This document shows positions 29,513 through 38,480 of a stretch of DNA of 64,000 nt, piece by piece (position 1 is the stretch's first letter; every line of letters starts with the position of its first letter). Source of the DNA: CAWAYR01 sp050250875 (GTDB taxonomy: Bacteria > Acidobacteriota > Vicinamibacteria > Vicinamibacterales > UBA2999); contig JBFWNV010000003.1 in NCBI GenBank assembly GCA_050250875.1, forward strand, positions 310,001-374,000, given 5' to 3'. Made by a program: the position numbers and the translations under genes. The notes under the pieces were generated by a model. The model was not told where the DNA came from. It was given only the letters and a program-made list of their open reading frames with translations, and searched no databases.

Positions 29513-31945
29513 ATGCCCACCCGGCTCGTCGGCCAGAACTACACCACTCCGGATCTCGTCGCCAAGGTGACCGGCCGGGCCCGCTACGCGGAGGACTACC
29601 GCGCCGAGGGCATGCTGTTCTGCAAGCTGCTGCTCAGCCCGATGCCGCACTGCCGGGTACGCCGCCTCGACACCTCGCGGGCGCTGGCGATACCAGGCGT
29701 GAAGGCGATCCTCACCGCCGACGACATGCCGAAGCCGGCGGCGCCGGCCGGTGGCGGGCTCACGCCGGAAGTGGCGCTCACCAACGAGCCGGTCTACCAG
29801 GGCGAGCCGATTCTCGCGGTCGCCGCCGTCGACGAGTGGACCGCCGCGGAGGCGATCGAGGCCATCGCCATCGACTTCGAGCCGCTGCCCTTCGTCGTCG
29901 ATCCGCTGGCCAGCCTGCGCCCGGGATCGCCCAACGCCCGGCTCGAAGGCAACGCCTTCGTCGACGGCAAGCTGACCACGGTGAAGTGGGATGCCGCCGT
30001 GTTCGCCGCCGCCGACGGCCAGCTGCCGATCGGGCCCGACGGCACACGCTGGTCGTACGGCGACCTCGACGCCGGGTTCCGCGACGCCGCGCTGGTGCTC
30101 GACGAGACCTTCCACACCAACGCCACCGGCCACGAGCCGCTCGAGACGCGCTCGGCGATGGCCTATTGGCAGAACGGCACGCTGTTCCTGCACGGCTCGA
30201 CGCAGAGCGTCGCGCAGACCGTCGAGAACGTCGCGCGGTGGGCCGGCGTCGAGGCGTCGCAGGTGGTGGTGGTCAGCGAGTACACCGGCGGCGGTTTCGG
30301 CAGCAAGATTCCCGGCGCGCACTCGATGGCGATTCCGGCGCTGCTCAGCCGCAAGGCCAACGCCCCGGTGATGATGCGCATCAGCCGCGAAGACGAGCAC
30401 TACATCGGCCGCACCCGCCCGAACCTGATCGGCCGCGCCAAGGTCGGCTTCGGCAAGGACGGCCGGATCACCGCCGTGGATCTGTTCATCGTCCAGGACG
30501 CCGGCCCCTACGAGGATCAGTACGACCTCATCTCGGCGCCGGGGATCTGTTCGCTGGCCTACCAGCCGCCGGCGATGCGCTTTCGCGGCCTGTCGGTGCT
30601 GACCAACAACCCGCCGCGTACCTCGCAGCGCTCGCCCGGCGGCATGCAGGCCAACGCCATCATGGAGCCGATCCTGGCCAAGGCGGCGCGGCAGCTCGGC
30701 GTCGACGCGGTCGAACTGCACAAGGTGAACGCGCCGGCCGGCAAGGCGCCGCTCGGCCCGCCCGGGAAGGAAGGCAGGCGAAGCTACGTAACCAGCGCCT
30801 TCGTCAAGGAGGCGCTCGATCGCGGCGCCGCACTCTTCAACTGGCAGGAGCGCAAGACCCGCAGCCGCGTGCGGCGCGGCGCCGCCGTCCGCGGCGTCGG
30901 CGTGGCGGTGAGCCCGTTCATCGGCGGCTACTCGATCAACTACGACGGCCTGCTGGTGATCCGCCCCGACGGCCGCCTGCACGTGCACTCCGGCGCCGGC
31001 AACCTCGGCACCCACTCGGTGATCGACACGGCGCGCGTGCCGGCCGAGATGCTCGACGTGCCGTGGGAGCAGGTGGACGTGCTGTGGGGCGACACCCGCA
31101 AGCACCTGCCGTGGACGTGCACGTCGGACGGCAGCCAGACCATCCACGCGATGACCCGCGCCAACCACGCCGCGGCCCGCGACGCGATCCGCAAGCTGTG
31201 CGCGATCGCCGCGCGCGATCTGGGCGGCAGCGCCGACGGCTACATGGTGAGCGCCGGCCGCGTGCACCGCCGCGGCGCCCCGGGCGGCGGGCTGACGCTG
31301 GCCCAGGCGGCGACACGGGCCATCGCGCTCGGCGGCGAGTTCGACGGCCACGACCTGCCCGCGGACATCCATGCGATGACCAGGGCCTCGGCCACCGCGC
31401 TGGCCGGCAGCGGCCTCATCGGCGTGGCCAAGGACACCTATCCCCACGACGGCGAGACGCACTCCTACGTCGTCGGCTTCGCCGAGGTCGAGGTGGACGT
31501 CGAAACCGGCGTGGTGCGTCTCATCGAATACACGGCGGTGGCCGATGTCGGCACGGTGGTCCATCCGCGCTCGCTCGGCGGACAGATCCTCGGCGGCAGC
31601 TGCCTCGGCATCGGTCACGCCCTCACGCAGCGCTCGACCTACGACCAGCAGTACGGCGTCGCCCTCGCCCGCCGCTTCCACCACACGCGGCCGCTGACGA
31701 TCATGGACATCCCGGCCACCGGCATGCACCAGGCGGCGCTCGATCTGGCCGATCCCGACACGCCGGTCGGCGCGCGCGGCGTCGGCGAGCCGCCGGTCGG
31801 CGCCGGCTACGGCGCGGTGCTGGCCGCGATCGCCGACGCGGTCGGCGACGACGTCTTCCGCCGCGCGCCGGTCACGCCCGACCTGATTCTCTCCGCGCTC
31901 GAGGCCGGCCGGCGCACGCACGACGTGCTGACGTCGCACATCTAG
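29513..31945 (+). CDS. Xanthine dehydrogenase-family molybdopterin-binding subunit, orphan
   Basis: 810 residues, the normal size of the molybdenum large subunit. Family segments are visible: the N-terminal Thr-Gly-Arg-Ala-Arg-Tyr-Ala-Glu-Asp, the Mo-pocket Gly-Gly-Gly-Phe-Gly-Ser-Lys, Thr-Ser-Gln-Arg-Ser-Pro-Gly-Gly-Met-Gln, and catalytic Glu759 in Gly-Val-Gly-Glu-Pro-Pro-Val-Gly. No signal peptide is seen. It is very similar along its length to the protein at 47118-49586, but no 2Fe-2S or FAD subunit gene adjoins it. It may borrow those subunits from the 46.5-kb operon, or be an independently regulated isozyme. The substrate is unknown. Confidence 0.93.
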   Translation: MPTRLVGQNYTTPDLVAKVTGRARYAEDYRAEGMLFCKLLLSPMPHCRVRRLDTSRALAIPGVKAILTADDMPKPAAPAGGGLTPEVALTNEPVYQGEPILAVAAVDEWTAAEAIEAIAIDFEPLPFVVDPLASLRPGSPNARLEGNAFVDGKLTTVKWDAAVFAAADGQLPIGPDGTRWSYGDLDAGFRDAALVLDETFHTNATGHEPLETRSAMAYWQNGTLFLHGSTQSVAQTVENVARWAGVEASQVVVVSEYTGGGFGSKIPGAHSMAIPALLSRKANAPVMMRISREDEHYIGRTRPNLIGRAKVGFGKDGRITAVDLFIVQDAGPYEDQYDLISAPGICSLAYQPPAMRFRGLSVLTNNPPRTSQRSPGGMQANAIMEPILAKAARQLGVDAVELHKVNAPAGKAPLGPPGKEGRRSYVTSAFVKEALDRGAALFNWQERKTRSRVRRGAAVRGVGVAVSPFIGGYSINYDGLLVIRPDGRLHVHSGAGNLGTHSVIDTARVPAEMLDVPWEQVDVLWGDTRKHLPWTCTSDGSQTIHAMTRANHAAARDAIRKLCAIAARDLGGSADGYMVSAGRVHRRGAPGGGLTLAQAATRAIALGGEFDGHDLPADIHAMTRASATALAGSGLIGVAKDTYPHDGETHSYVVGFAEVEVDVETGVVRLIEYTAVADVGTVVHPRSLGGQILGGSCLGIGHALTQRSTYDQQYGVALARRFHHTRPLTIMDIPATGMHQAALDLADPDTPVGARGVGEPPVGAGYGAVLAAIADAVGDDVFRRAPVTPDLILSALEAGRRTHDVLTSHI

Positions 31946-31946
31946 G

Positions 31947-32115
31947 GCGGGGCTCGGGGCTCGGAGAGCCGGGGCTCGGGGCTCAGGCCCGGACAGCCGC
32001 GCTGTCCCGCTACACCGTCGAACGAGCGTCAGTTCCGTGTGAAGTTCCTCCCGAACCCCGAGCCCCGAGCCCCGGCTCTCCGAGCCCGAGTCCCGAGCCC
32101 CGAACCCCGAGCCCC
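31947..32115. repeat. Palindromic GGGGCTC-heptamer element, copy A
   Basis: The left arm (31947-31987) consists of tandem GGGGCTC-type heptamers, with an inset GGAGAGCC. The right arm (32053-32115) is the inverted form, sharing about 28 bases with the left arm. Between them are a 7-bp hairpin (GGACAGC/GCTGTCC, 31991-32007) and the motif GCGTCAGTTC (32026-32035). The same order of parts recurs at 51884-52018, so this is a defined element rather than chance low-complexity sequence. Confidence 0.75.
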
Positions 32116-32117
32116 AG

Positions 32118-32165
32118 ATAGCTGACGAGCATCATCCGCCTTGATCTATGATGCCCGTCAGCTAT
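32118..32165. promoter_or_regulatory. Long dyad before the tetR gene, possible operator
   Basis: ATAGCTGACG (32118-32127) and GCATCAT (32129-32135) are mirrored by ATGATGC (32148-32154) and CGTCAGCTAT (32156-32165). This makes 17 paired positions around a 12-nt centre with one mismatch. The dyad ends 14 bp before the TetR start, where an autoregulatory operator would be expected. It could also form an mRNA hairpin at the ribosome site. Confidence 0.6.
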
Positions 32166-32179
32166 TCAGGGAGCCCCCC

Positions 32180-32860
32180 ATGCCCCGCGTCTCCAGAGCC
32201 CAGACCGAAGCCAACCACCGGGCCATCGAGGCGGCGGCGTCGCGGCTGTTTCGCGAACGCGGCCTGCACGGCGTCAGCGTCGCCGACGTCATGGCCGACT
32301 GCGGCCTCACGCACGGCGGGTTCTACGCCCACTACGCCTCCAAGGACGCCCTGGCCGCGTCGGCCTGCGCCGCGGCCTTCGCCGACGCCGACGCGATGTG
32401 GCGGCTGCGCGCCGCCGCCGCGACGTCGCCCGATGCCGCCCGACGGGCCATCGCGTCCGGCTACCTCGAGCCGGCCAACTGCGATCCGGCTGTCGCCGCG
32501 TGTCCGACCGCGACGCTGGTCACCGACGTGGCCCGCGAGCCGCGCTCGCACCCCATTCACGCCACCTACCGCGACGGCGTCAGCCGGCAGATCGACCTGC
32601 TCGCCGCGCTCGGCACGTCGGGCGACCCGAACCGCGATCGCGCCGCCGCCTGCGTGCAGCTGGCGACGATGATGGGGGCGTTGCTGCTCGCGCGCGCCAC
32701 CCGCGGTGAGGCGCTGGCGGAGGAGATACTCGCCGCCGCGCGCGCCGACCTGGCCGGCGATCCGGCCGCGGCCGCTGAACCCGCCCCGGCGCCCCCGCCG
32801 GCACCGCTGCCCCTGCGTCACGGCCGACGCCGCGGCCTGCCCAAGGACAGCGCTCCGTGA
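32180..32860 (+). CDS. TetR/AcrR-family transcriptional regulator
   Basis: 226 residues. Residues about 9-60 are a TetR helix-turn-helix: Ala-Ala-Ser-Arg-Leu-Phe-Arg-Glu-Arg-Gly, Val-Ala-Asp-Val-Met-Ala-Asp-Cys-Gly-Leu-Thr-His-Gly-Gly-Phe-Tyr-Ala-His-Tyr. The Gly-Gly-Phe-Tyr form is typical of the family that responds to small electrophilic or hydrophobic ligands. The C-terminus ends in a Pro/Ala-rich and then basic tail. The Met at 32180 was preferred to the in-frame one at 32141, which lies inside the dyad. The stop overlaps the MFS gene start (GTGA), so it probably regulates that transporter and itself. Confidence 0.92.
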   Translation: MPRVSRAQTEANHRAIEAAASRLFRERGLHGVSVADVMADCGLTHGGFYAHYASKDALAASACAAAFADADAMWRLRAAAATSPDAARRAIASGYLEPANCDPAVAACPTATLVTDVAREPRSHPIHATYRDGVSRQIDLLAALGTSGDPNRDRAAACVQLATMMGALLLARATRGEALAEEILAAARADLAGDPAAAAEPAPAPPPAPLPLRHGRRRGLPKDSAP

Positions 32861-34070
32861 GCGCCGCCGCGCCGCGTCCGGCCGGACGCCTCCACTACGC
32901 CTGGGTCATCGCCGCGGTCACCTTCGCCGTCCTGCTCGTCACCGCCGGCATCCGCGCGACGCCGGGGCTGTTCCTGGTGCCGCTCGAGCGCGAATTCGGC
33001 TGGAGCCGCGCGGTGATCTCGGCGTCGATCGCCGTCAACATCGCGCTGTTCGGGCTGATCGGCCCGTTCGCGGCGTCGGTGATGGACCGGTGGGGACTGC
33101 GGCGCGTGGTGCTCGCCGCGCTGGCGCTCCTCACCGCCGCGGTCGCGGTGTCGGCGCGCATGCAGACCGAGTGGCAGCTGCTCCTGCTGTGGGGCGTGCT
33201 GGTCGGCAGCGGCACCGGCGTGACCGCGATGGTGCTCGCCGCGGTGGTCGCCACCCGGTGGTTCGACCACCGGCGCGGCGTCGTGCTCGGCGCGCTGTCG
33301 GCCGCCAACGCCACCGGACAACTCGTGTTCCTGCCGCTGCTCGCCGGCGTGGTCGAAGACCGCGGCTGGCGCGCGGCGTCGCTCGTCGTCGCCGCGGCGG
33401 CCGCCGCCGTGTTCGCCGTCGTGTGGCTGTTGATGCGTGATCACCCCGGCGACGTCGGCCTGCGCCCCATGCCTCGCGCACGCGGGCGTTCTGGATCCTC
33501 GCCGGCACCTTCTTCGTGTGCGGCGCCAGTACCAACGGCCTCGTCGGCACGCACCTCATCGCCGCGTGCCACGACGTCGGCATCCCGGCCGTGCGCTCGG
33601 CGCAACTGCTGGCGCTGATGGGCGTCTTCGACATCGTCGGCACCACCGCCTCGGGCTGGCTCACCGATCGCTACCCTTCGCGCCACCTGCTGTTCGGCTA
33701 CTACACGCTGCGCGGGGTGTCGCTGCTGTTCCTGCCGGCGACGCTGCTGACCGGCGGCGCCTCGCTCGGCCTGTTCGCCGTGTTCTACGGGCTCGACTGG
33801 ATCGCGACCGTGCCGCCGACGGTGAAGCTCACCAGCGAGGCGTTCGGCCGCGAGAACACCGGTGTCGTCTACGGCTGGATCGGCGCCAGCCACCAGCTGG
33901 GGGCGTCACTGGCGGCGTTCGGCGCCGGCGCCGTCCGCACCGGATTCGATGACTACCGCATCGCGTTCCTGACCGCCGGCGTCCTGTGCCTGCTCGCCGG
34001 CGCGTCGTTCCTCACCGTCGGCCGCCGCGCGCTGGGCCCGACGCCTGGCGCCCAGCCCGCGGCGGCCTGA
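32857..34070 (+). pseudogene. MFS transporter, frame-disrupted
   Basis: Two frames encode the halves of one major-facilitator transporter. The first (GTG 32857 to about 33470) gives transmembrane helices 1-6, ending in Asp-His-Pro-Gly-Asp-Val-Gly-Leu-Arg-Pro. The second (from about 33475, one frame back) begins Arg-Ala-Phe-Trp-Ile-Leu-Ala-Gly-Thr-Phe-Phe-Val-Cys-Gly and gives helices 7-12 to the stop at 34070. The joint falls in the central cytoplasmic loop, which is only about ten residues here, so a deletion out of frame is likely. Sequencing error is the alternative. The TetR gene upstream is translationally coupled. Confidence 0.75.
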
Positions 34071-34081
34071 GCCCGATCGCC

Positions 34082-34540
34082 TCAGCTGGCGCGGGCGATC
34101 GGCGCCGCACGACGCTGCGCGCAGATGCCGCGCAGCGCGGCGATCACCGGGTCCTTGGCGGCGGCGGCCGGGGCGTGCCGCACGACGTCGTTCAGCGAGA
34201 GCATGCCGAGCAGCACGCCGCCAATCCCGGTCACCGGCAGCCGGTGCACGCGATGCGTCTGCATCTGCGACAGCGCGCCGGTCACGGGATCCTCGGGCGC
34301 GCAGGCGACGACCGGGGCCGACATCGCCTCGCCCGCGCACACCTTGGCGGCCGGCGTGTTCCGGGTGCCCAGCGCGATGGCGATGTCGCGATCGGTGACC
34401 ACGCCGACGACCTCGGCGCGTTCGTTCACGACCGGGACGATGCCGCAGTCGGCCTCCCACATGATCGCGGCCACTTCGGCCAGGTTCGCCGTCGGCGGGC
34501 AGCTGCGCACGGCGGTGGTCATCACATCCTGCACTTTCAT
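34082..34540 (-). CDS. Tandem CBS-domain protein
   Basis: 152 residues with two CBS motifs. The first (about 7-62) contains Gly-Ile-Val-Pro-Val-Val-Asn-Glu and Gly-Val-Val-Thr-Asp-Arg-Asp-Ile-Ala. The second (about 72-125) contains His-Arg-Leu-Pro-Val and Gly-Met-Leu-Ser-Leu-Asn-Asp-Val. Stand-alone pairs usually bind adenine nucleotides and act as energy or redox sensors; the partner here is unknown. It lies 40 bp after an outer-membrane protein gene on the same strand and ends 11 bp from the convergent MFS gene. Confidence 0.93.
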   Translation of the reverse strand: MKVQDVMTTAVRSCPPTANLAEVAAIMWEADCGIVPVVNERAEVVGVVTDRDIAIALGTRNTPAAKVCAGEAMSAPVVACAPEDPVTGALSQMQTHRVHRLPVTGIGGVLLGMLSLNDVVRHAPAAAAKDPVIAALRGICAQRRAAPIARAS

Positions 34541-34580
34541 GGCATGCCTCCAGGGTTCGACACACGAAGGACCAGGGATG

Positions 34581-35189
34581 TCAGCGGCGCGACGGCGTGA
34601 CCGGCTTGTGTTCGAACCGGTAGCCGACGTTCACCGTCGCGACCGTCACCGTAGCATGACGGCCGCCGTTGACGACGAAGAGCACGCGCACGTCCGGCCG
34701 CAGGACCACATTCCGCGACAGGGCGATGTCGACGCCGGTGCCGGCGACGAGCGTCGGATCGGTGAAGGCGCGGCGCAGGCCCAGACCGGGGCCGGGCGCG
34801 CCCAGCCGGCGCCGGTAGAAGGCCGGCACGCCGCCCAGGTCGGTGTCCGCGTGGACGTCGAAGCTCCGCCGGTGGAAGCCGACCCCGAGGGTGACGTACG
34901 GCACCGCCGTCTCGCGCGTGCCGGCGAGCCCGATGAGCGCGCTCAGCTCGCCGGCGAAGGCGTCGGCGGCGCGGTGGTCGATCCAGCGGCCGGCGCCCTC
35001 GAGCGCGAAGTGGGCGGTCAGCTCCCACAACGCCGCGCCGCCGAGCGCGGCCCGGGTGCTGTCGCCGTCGTGCGCGACGCCGCCGGCGACCGCGAGCCCG
35101 GTGCCGCGACCCCAGGACACCGTGTTCTGCGCCGCCGCCGTCGCGGCGACACCGACGCTCAAACCGATCGCAATCAGCAGCCGAGTCAT
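34581..35189 (-). CDS. Outer-membrane beta-barrel family protein
   Basis: 202 residues with a clear signal peptide (about 1-20, Ala-Ala-Ala-Gln). The mature part alternates hydrophobic and polar residues with Gly-rich turns and ends in a strand finishing Val-Gly-Tyr-Arg-Phe, followed by a short polar tail. This fits a small OmpA/OmpW-like 8-stranded barrel. It starts 13 bp after the large zincin-barrel gene, so the two are probably co-transcribed. No ligand can be deduced. Confidence 0.75.
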   Translation of the reverse strand: MTRLLIAIGLSVGVAATAAAQNTVSWGRGTGLAVAGGVAHDGDSTRAALGGAALWELTAHFALEGAGRWIDHRAADAFAGELSALIGLAGTRETAVPYVTLGVGFHRRSFDVHADTDLGGVPAFYRRRLGAPGPGLGLRRAFTDPTLVAGTGVDIALSRNVVLRPDVRVLFVVNGGRHATVTVATVNVGYRFEHKPVTPSRR

Positions 35190-35202
35190 GGCTTCACCTC
35201 TC

Positions 35203-38200
35203 TCAGAATCCGGGCGTCAGGCTGAACTGGAACAGCCACCCTCGCCCGGGCCGTTGGAACGGATGCGCCGCGCTCAGCTGCACGACGGCGACGCCGAACG
35301 CGTTGACCCGCACGGCGACGCCGGCACTGGTCGCCCAGTCGCGGCTGCCGCCGGCGAACGCCGGACGGCTGGCCCGGTCCCACGCCACTCCGGCGTCGGC
35401 GAACACCGCCAGTTCGGTCGGCACCGGCCCGTACATCCGCCGGCCGGTGCCCAACGGACGCAGCAACGGCATGCGCAGCTCGGCGTTGGCGACGAGCAGC
35501 CGGCTGCCGACCAGCCGGTCGAAGACCTCGCAGCCGACGGCGTCGCACTCCTCGGCGCGGAACGATCCGACGTCGTAGCCGCGGACCAGCTCGGGGTAGC
35601 CGAGGAACAGCGGGGACAACCGCGGGTCGTCGCCACCGGCGCCGTAGCGGCCGTAGTGCAGCAGCCGACCGGCCAGCGTCACGAAGGGCACCGGCATCAG
35701 GTAGCGGCGGTAGTCGGCCAGCATCCCCGTGTAGCGGATCGTGCCGAACGTCGGCGCCACCTCCACCCGGTAGCGCGAACCGGTCACCGGGGAGGTCGGG
35801 CCGAACACGCTGCGATCGCCGACGAACGCGGCCATGGTGCGCCCGAGCGACAGGTCGTCGATGTCGCCGATCTCCCGGCGCTCGTCGATGAGCTGCCGCC
35901 CGTCGGCGACGCCGGTGGCGATGGTGCGGACCCGTTCGGAGAAGGTGTAGCGCTGCAGGCCGCCGCCGAACTCGACCCGCCGCGCGTCATCGAGCGGATA
36001 CGCGACCACGCCCGACGCGGCCTGGATGGTCTGGCGGAACACCACTTCCTGCTCGACGACGGCCGGTTGATCGCCGACCAGCCCCAGGCCGGCGGTCACG
36101 TAGCCGGTGCGGTACGGCGTCTGCTCGATCGTGGCCGCCCAGGTCCAGCGGCGCGAGCGATCCACGTAGCTGAGCAGGCCCCCGAGATCCTGGTACGAAA
36201 AGCTGGAGTCGAGCGTCGTGCTGGCCTGGAACGCGCTGATCAGGGCGTGGTCGCCGAGCATGTCCCCGAACAGGAACGCCACCTGACCGCCGGCGTACGA
36301 CCCGAAGCGATCGACGCCGATGCCGACGCTGGGCTGGATGACGGCGTCGAGACCCAGCCGCCACCGGTACGGCGCGTCGGCGAACGCCGTGTCGGCGGAC
36401 GGCAGCCCGGCCGGATCGCCGAGGTAGGACGCCACTTCGGCGTCGCGGCGCGAGACCGGCGGGAGCGCGGCGGCCGCCCCCTCGATCGCCGGCTGGGGCG
36501 TGAGGCTGGCGAGATCGAGCGTCACCAGCCGCGTGCCGCTGTCGTCGAACACCGAGACGATCGCCCGGGCCGCCGCCGGCGCGACGCTGAGCGCCGGACT
36601 GGTCGGCGTGATGCCGGCCACGCCGGTCGCCACGTCGGTCACGCGCGTCACGCGGCCAGTGGCCACGTCAAGCCGCCACAGGTTGGCGATGCCACCGGCA
36701 TCGCCGATGAAGAGCACCTGGGACCCGGCCGGGTCGGCCCACTGCGGATTGAGCATCTGGCCCGGCCAGCCGTCGGCGAGAAGCGGCTCGACGCGGCCCG
36801 ACTCGACGGCGACGCGAGCCAGCTGGTAGCGGCCGGCGACCCCGGTCGCCAGCGCGGTGGTAAACCGGTCGGTCGCCACGATCAGGTGCCGGCCATCGGG
36901 CGCCCACACCGGGTGCAGTTCGGAGAACGGATCGTCGGTGAGGGCGCGCACTGCGCCGCTGCCGACCTCGACCACGAACAGATCCTCGACGCCGCCGCGC
37001 ATGCCGACGAACGCCAGCCGCGTGCCGTCGGGCGACCACGCCGGCGTCTCGATCTCCTCGACCCCGGCGGGCCGCAGCGGTTGCAGCGCACGGCGGGCGG
37101 TGACGTCGTAGAGATCGATCGCCGCACGGCTGCCGCGCCGGGTGGCGTAGGCGAGCCGCCGCCCGTCGGCGTCCCAGGCGCCCGCCGAGGCGATGTAGAG
37201 CAGCGAACTCAGATGCGCGTCGCGCACGGTGCTCGCCACCTTGGCCACCTGGCGGCCGGTCGCCGTCTCGGCGACGAACAGGTCGACGCTCAACAGCTCC
37301 CGCTCGGAGAGGTAGGCGACCAGGCGGCCGTCGGGCGACAGCGCCGGGCCGACGTTGACCTCGCCGGCACGCCGCGGCGCGAAGGTCAGGGTGCCGAGGC
37401 TCTCCGGGGCCCGCGCCGCCGCCACCCGCGCGGCGACGGCGTCGCGGATGGCGGCGTGCCAGTCACGGCTGAGTTCCGCCTCCGACAGGCCTACGGTCGT
37501 CGTCAGCGCCCGCTCAGCCGCGCCCGATCGGGCGGCCTCGCGCAGCGCCGTCGCGACCACGCCGTCTCCAAACCGCCCGGCGACGTACGCCCACAGCGCA
37601 TGGCCCCACCGGTACGGAAAGTAGCGGGAGTCGTCGAGGCGGCGCACCGCCGGCAGGGCCTCGTGACGCACCGCGTCGCGCAGCCACATCGCCGTCTGGG
37701 GATCGACCGGACCGAGCGACAGGTACTCGGCCATGCCTTCGACGAACCACAGCGGCAGTTGCCCGGCGGCCGACGCCCCGCGCCCCGAGGCCCGCCGGGC
37801 CCCGTCGCTGATGTCGTACTGGAAGGCGTGGACCAGTTCGTGTCCGAGCACGTGGTCGGTGGCGGCGAGCGAGCCCGCCAGCGGCAGCACGATGCGGCGG
37901 CGCAGCGACTCGGTGACGCCACCGGTGCCCTCTCCCAGATCGCCGTCGATGACGTTGGTCTGCCGGAATGCCGCCGGCGACGCGTAGAGGATGAGCGGCT
38001 GACGGCCGCGCAGCTCATGGTCGAAGAATCGCGACAGTCGGGCGTACCAGCGCTCGGCCAGCCGGGCCGCGTCGGTCGCGCCGGCGCGCTCGGCCGGGTA
38101 GTAGTAGACGTCGAAGTGCTCGGTCGCCAGCACCCTGAACGCCGGCGTCTCGAATCGCACCTTCTGGCGGCCGAAGTACTGCGCGTCGGCCGGCGACGCG

Positions 38201-38250
38201 GCCATCGCAATGACGGCGGCGATCACGAAGGCATGGCGCAAGTGCAACAC
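35203..38250 (-). CDS. Zincin-like peptidase / TolB propeller / outer-membrane barrel fusion
   Basis: 1015 residues from GTG 38250, chosen because a GGGGAGGGG ribosome site precedes it and a signal peptide follows (cleavage near Ala-Asp-Ala-Gln24). Residues about 30-260 hold a gluzincin-type motif His137-Glu138-Leu-Val-His141 with downstream Glu171/Glu175 in Phe-Val-Glu-Gly-Met-Ala-Glu-Tyr. Residues about 300-640 are TolB/PD40 beta-propeller repeats (Ala-Leu-Ser-Pro-Asp-Gly-Arg, Trp-Ser-Pro-Asp-Gly-Thr, Trp-Ala-Pro-Asp-Gly-Arg). Residues about 690-1015 resemble the surface-antigen/Omp85 barrel, ending in Phe-Ser-Leu-Thr-Pro-Gly-Phe. It is probably an outer-membrane peptidase; the substrate is unknown. 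Confidence 0.87.
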   Translation of the reverse strand: MLHLRHAFVIAAVIAMAASPADAQYFGRQKVRFETPAFRVLATEHFDVYYYPAERAGATDAARLAERWYARLSRFFDHELRGRQPLILYASPAAFRQTNVIDGDLGEGTGGVTESLRRRIVLPLAGSLAATDHVLGHELVHAFQYDISDGARRASGRGASAAGQLPLWFVEGMAEYLSLGPVDPQTAMWLRDAVRHEALPAVRRLDDSRYFPYRWGHALWAYVAGRFGDGVVATALREAARSGAAERALTTTVGLSEAELSRDWHAAIRDAVAARVAAARAPESLGTLTFAPRRAGEVNVGPALSPDGRLVAYLSERELLSVDLFVAETATGRQVAKVASTVRDAHLSSLLYIASAGAWDADGRRLAYATRRGSRAAIDLYDVTARRALQPLRPAGVEEIETPAWSPDGTRLAFVGMRGGVEDLFVVEVGSGAVRALTDDPFSELHPVWAPDGRHLIVATDRFTTALATGVAGRYQLARVAVESGRVEPLLADGWPGQMLNPQWADPAGSQVLFIGDAGGIANLWRLDVATGRVTRVTDVATGVAGITPTSPALSVAPAAARAIVSVFDDSGTRLVTLDLASLTPQPAIEGAAAALPPVSRRDAEVASYLGDPAGLPSADTAFADAPYRWRLGLDAVIQPSVGIGVDRFGSYAGGQVAFLFGDMLGDHALISAFQASTTLDSSFSYQDLGGLLSYVDRSRRWTWAATIEQTPYRTGYVTAGLGLVGDQPAVVEQEVVFRQTIQAASGVVAYPLDDARRVEFGGGLQRYTFSERVRTIATGVADGRQLIDERREIGDIDDLSLGRTMAAFVGDRSVFGPTSPVTGSRYRVEVAPTFGTIRYTGMLADYRRYLMPVPFVTLAGRLLHYGRYGAGGDDPRLSPLFLGYPELVRGYDVGSFRAEECDAVGCEVFDRLVGSRLLVANAELRMPLLRPLGTGRRMYGPVPTELAVFADAGVAWDRASRPAFAGGSRDWATSAGVAVRVNAFGVAVVQLSAAHPFQRPGRGWLFQFSLTPGF

Positions 38251-38480
38251 CGGACTGCCCCTCCCCGTCGCGAGGTGTTCCAAAGCCGTGCCAGTTCCCG
38301 CGCCGGGCGTGCGGGACGCCCGCCCCGGGCCGCCGCCGGCCGGCGGCGAAGTTTTCCGGGTCGCGCGGAGGAACCCACGGCCGTGCAGACGCCCGCCGCC
38401 GGCGCCGGCGCCGCGTTGGGCCATCCCGGCGGGGTTTCCGGGCGTCGTCCACGGGCACGAGGTTTGCGCAGGCGGATCGC

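Noticed and set aside
31947..32115. CRISPR-like array from the repeated GGGGCTC units
   Set aside because: Units are 7 bp, arranged as inverted arms without unique spacers, and no cas genes are present.
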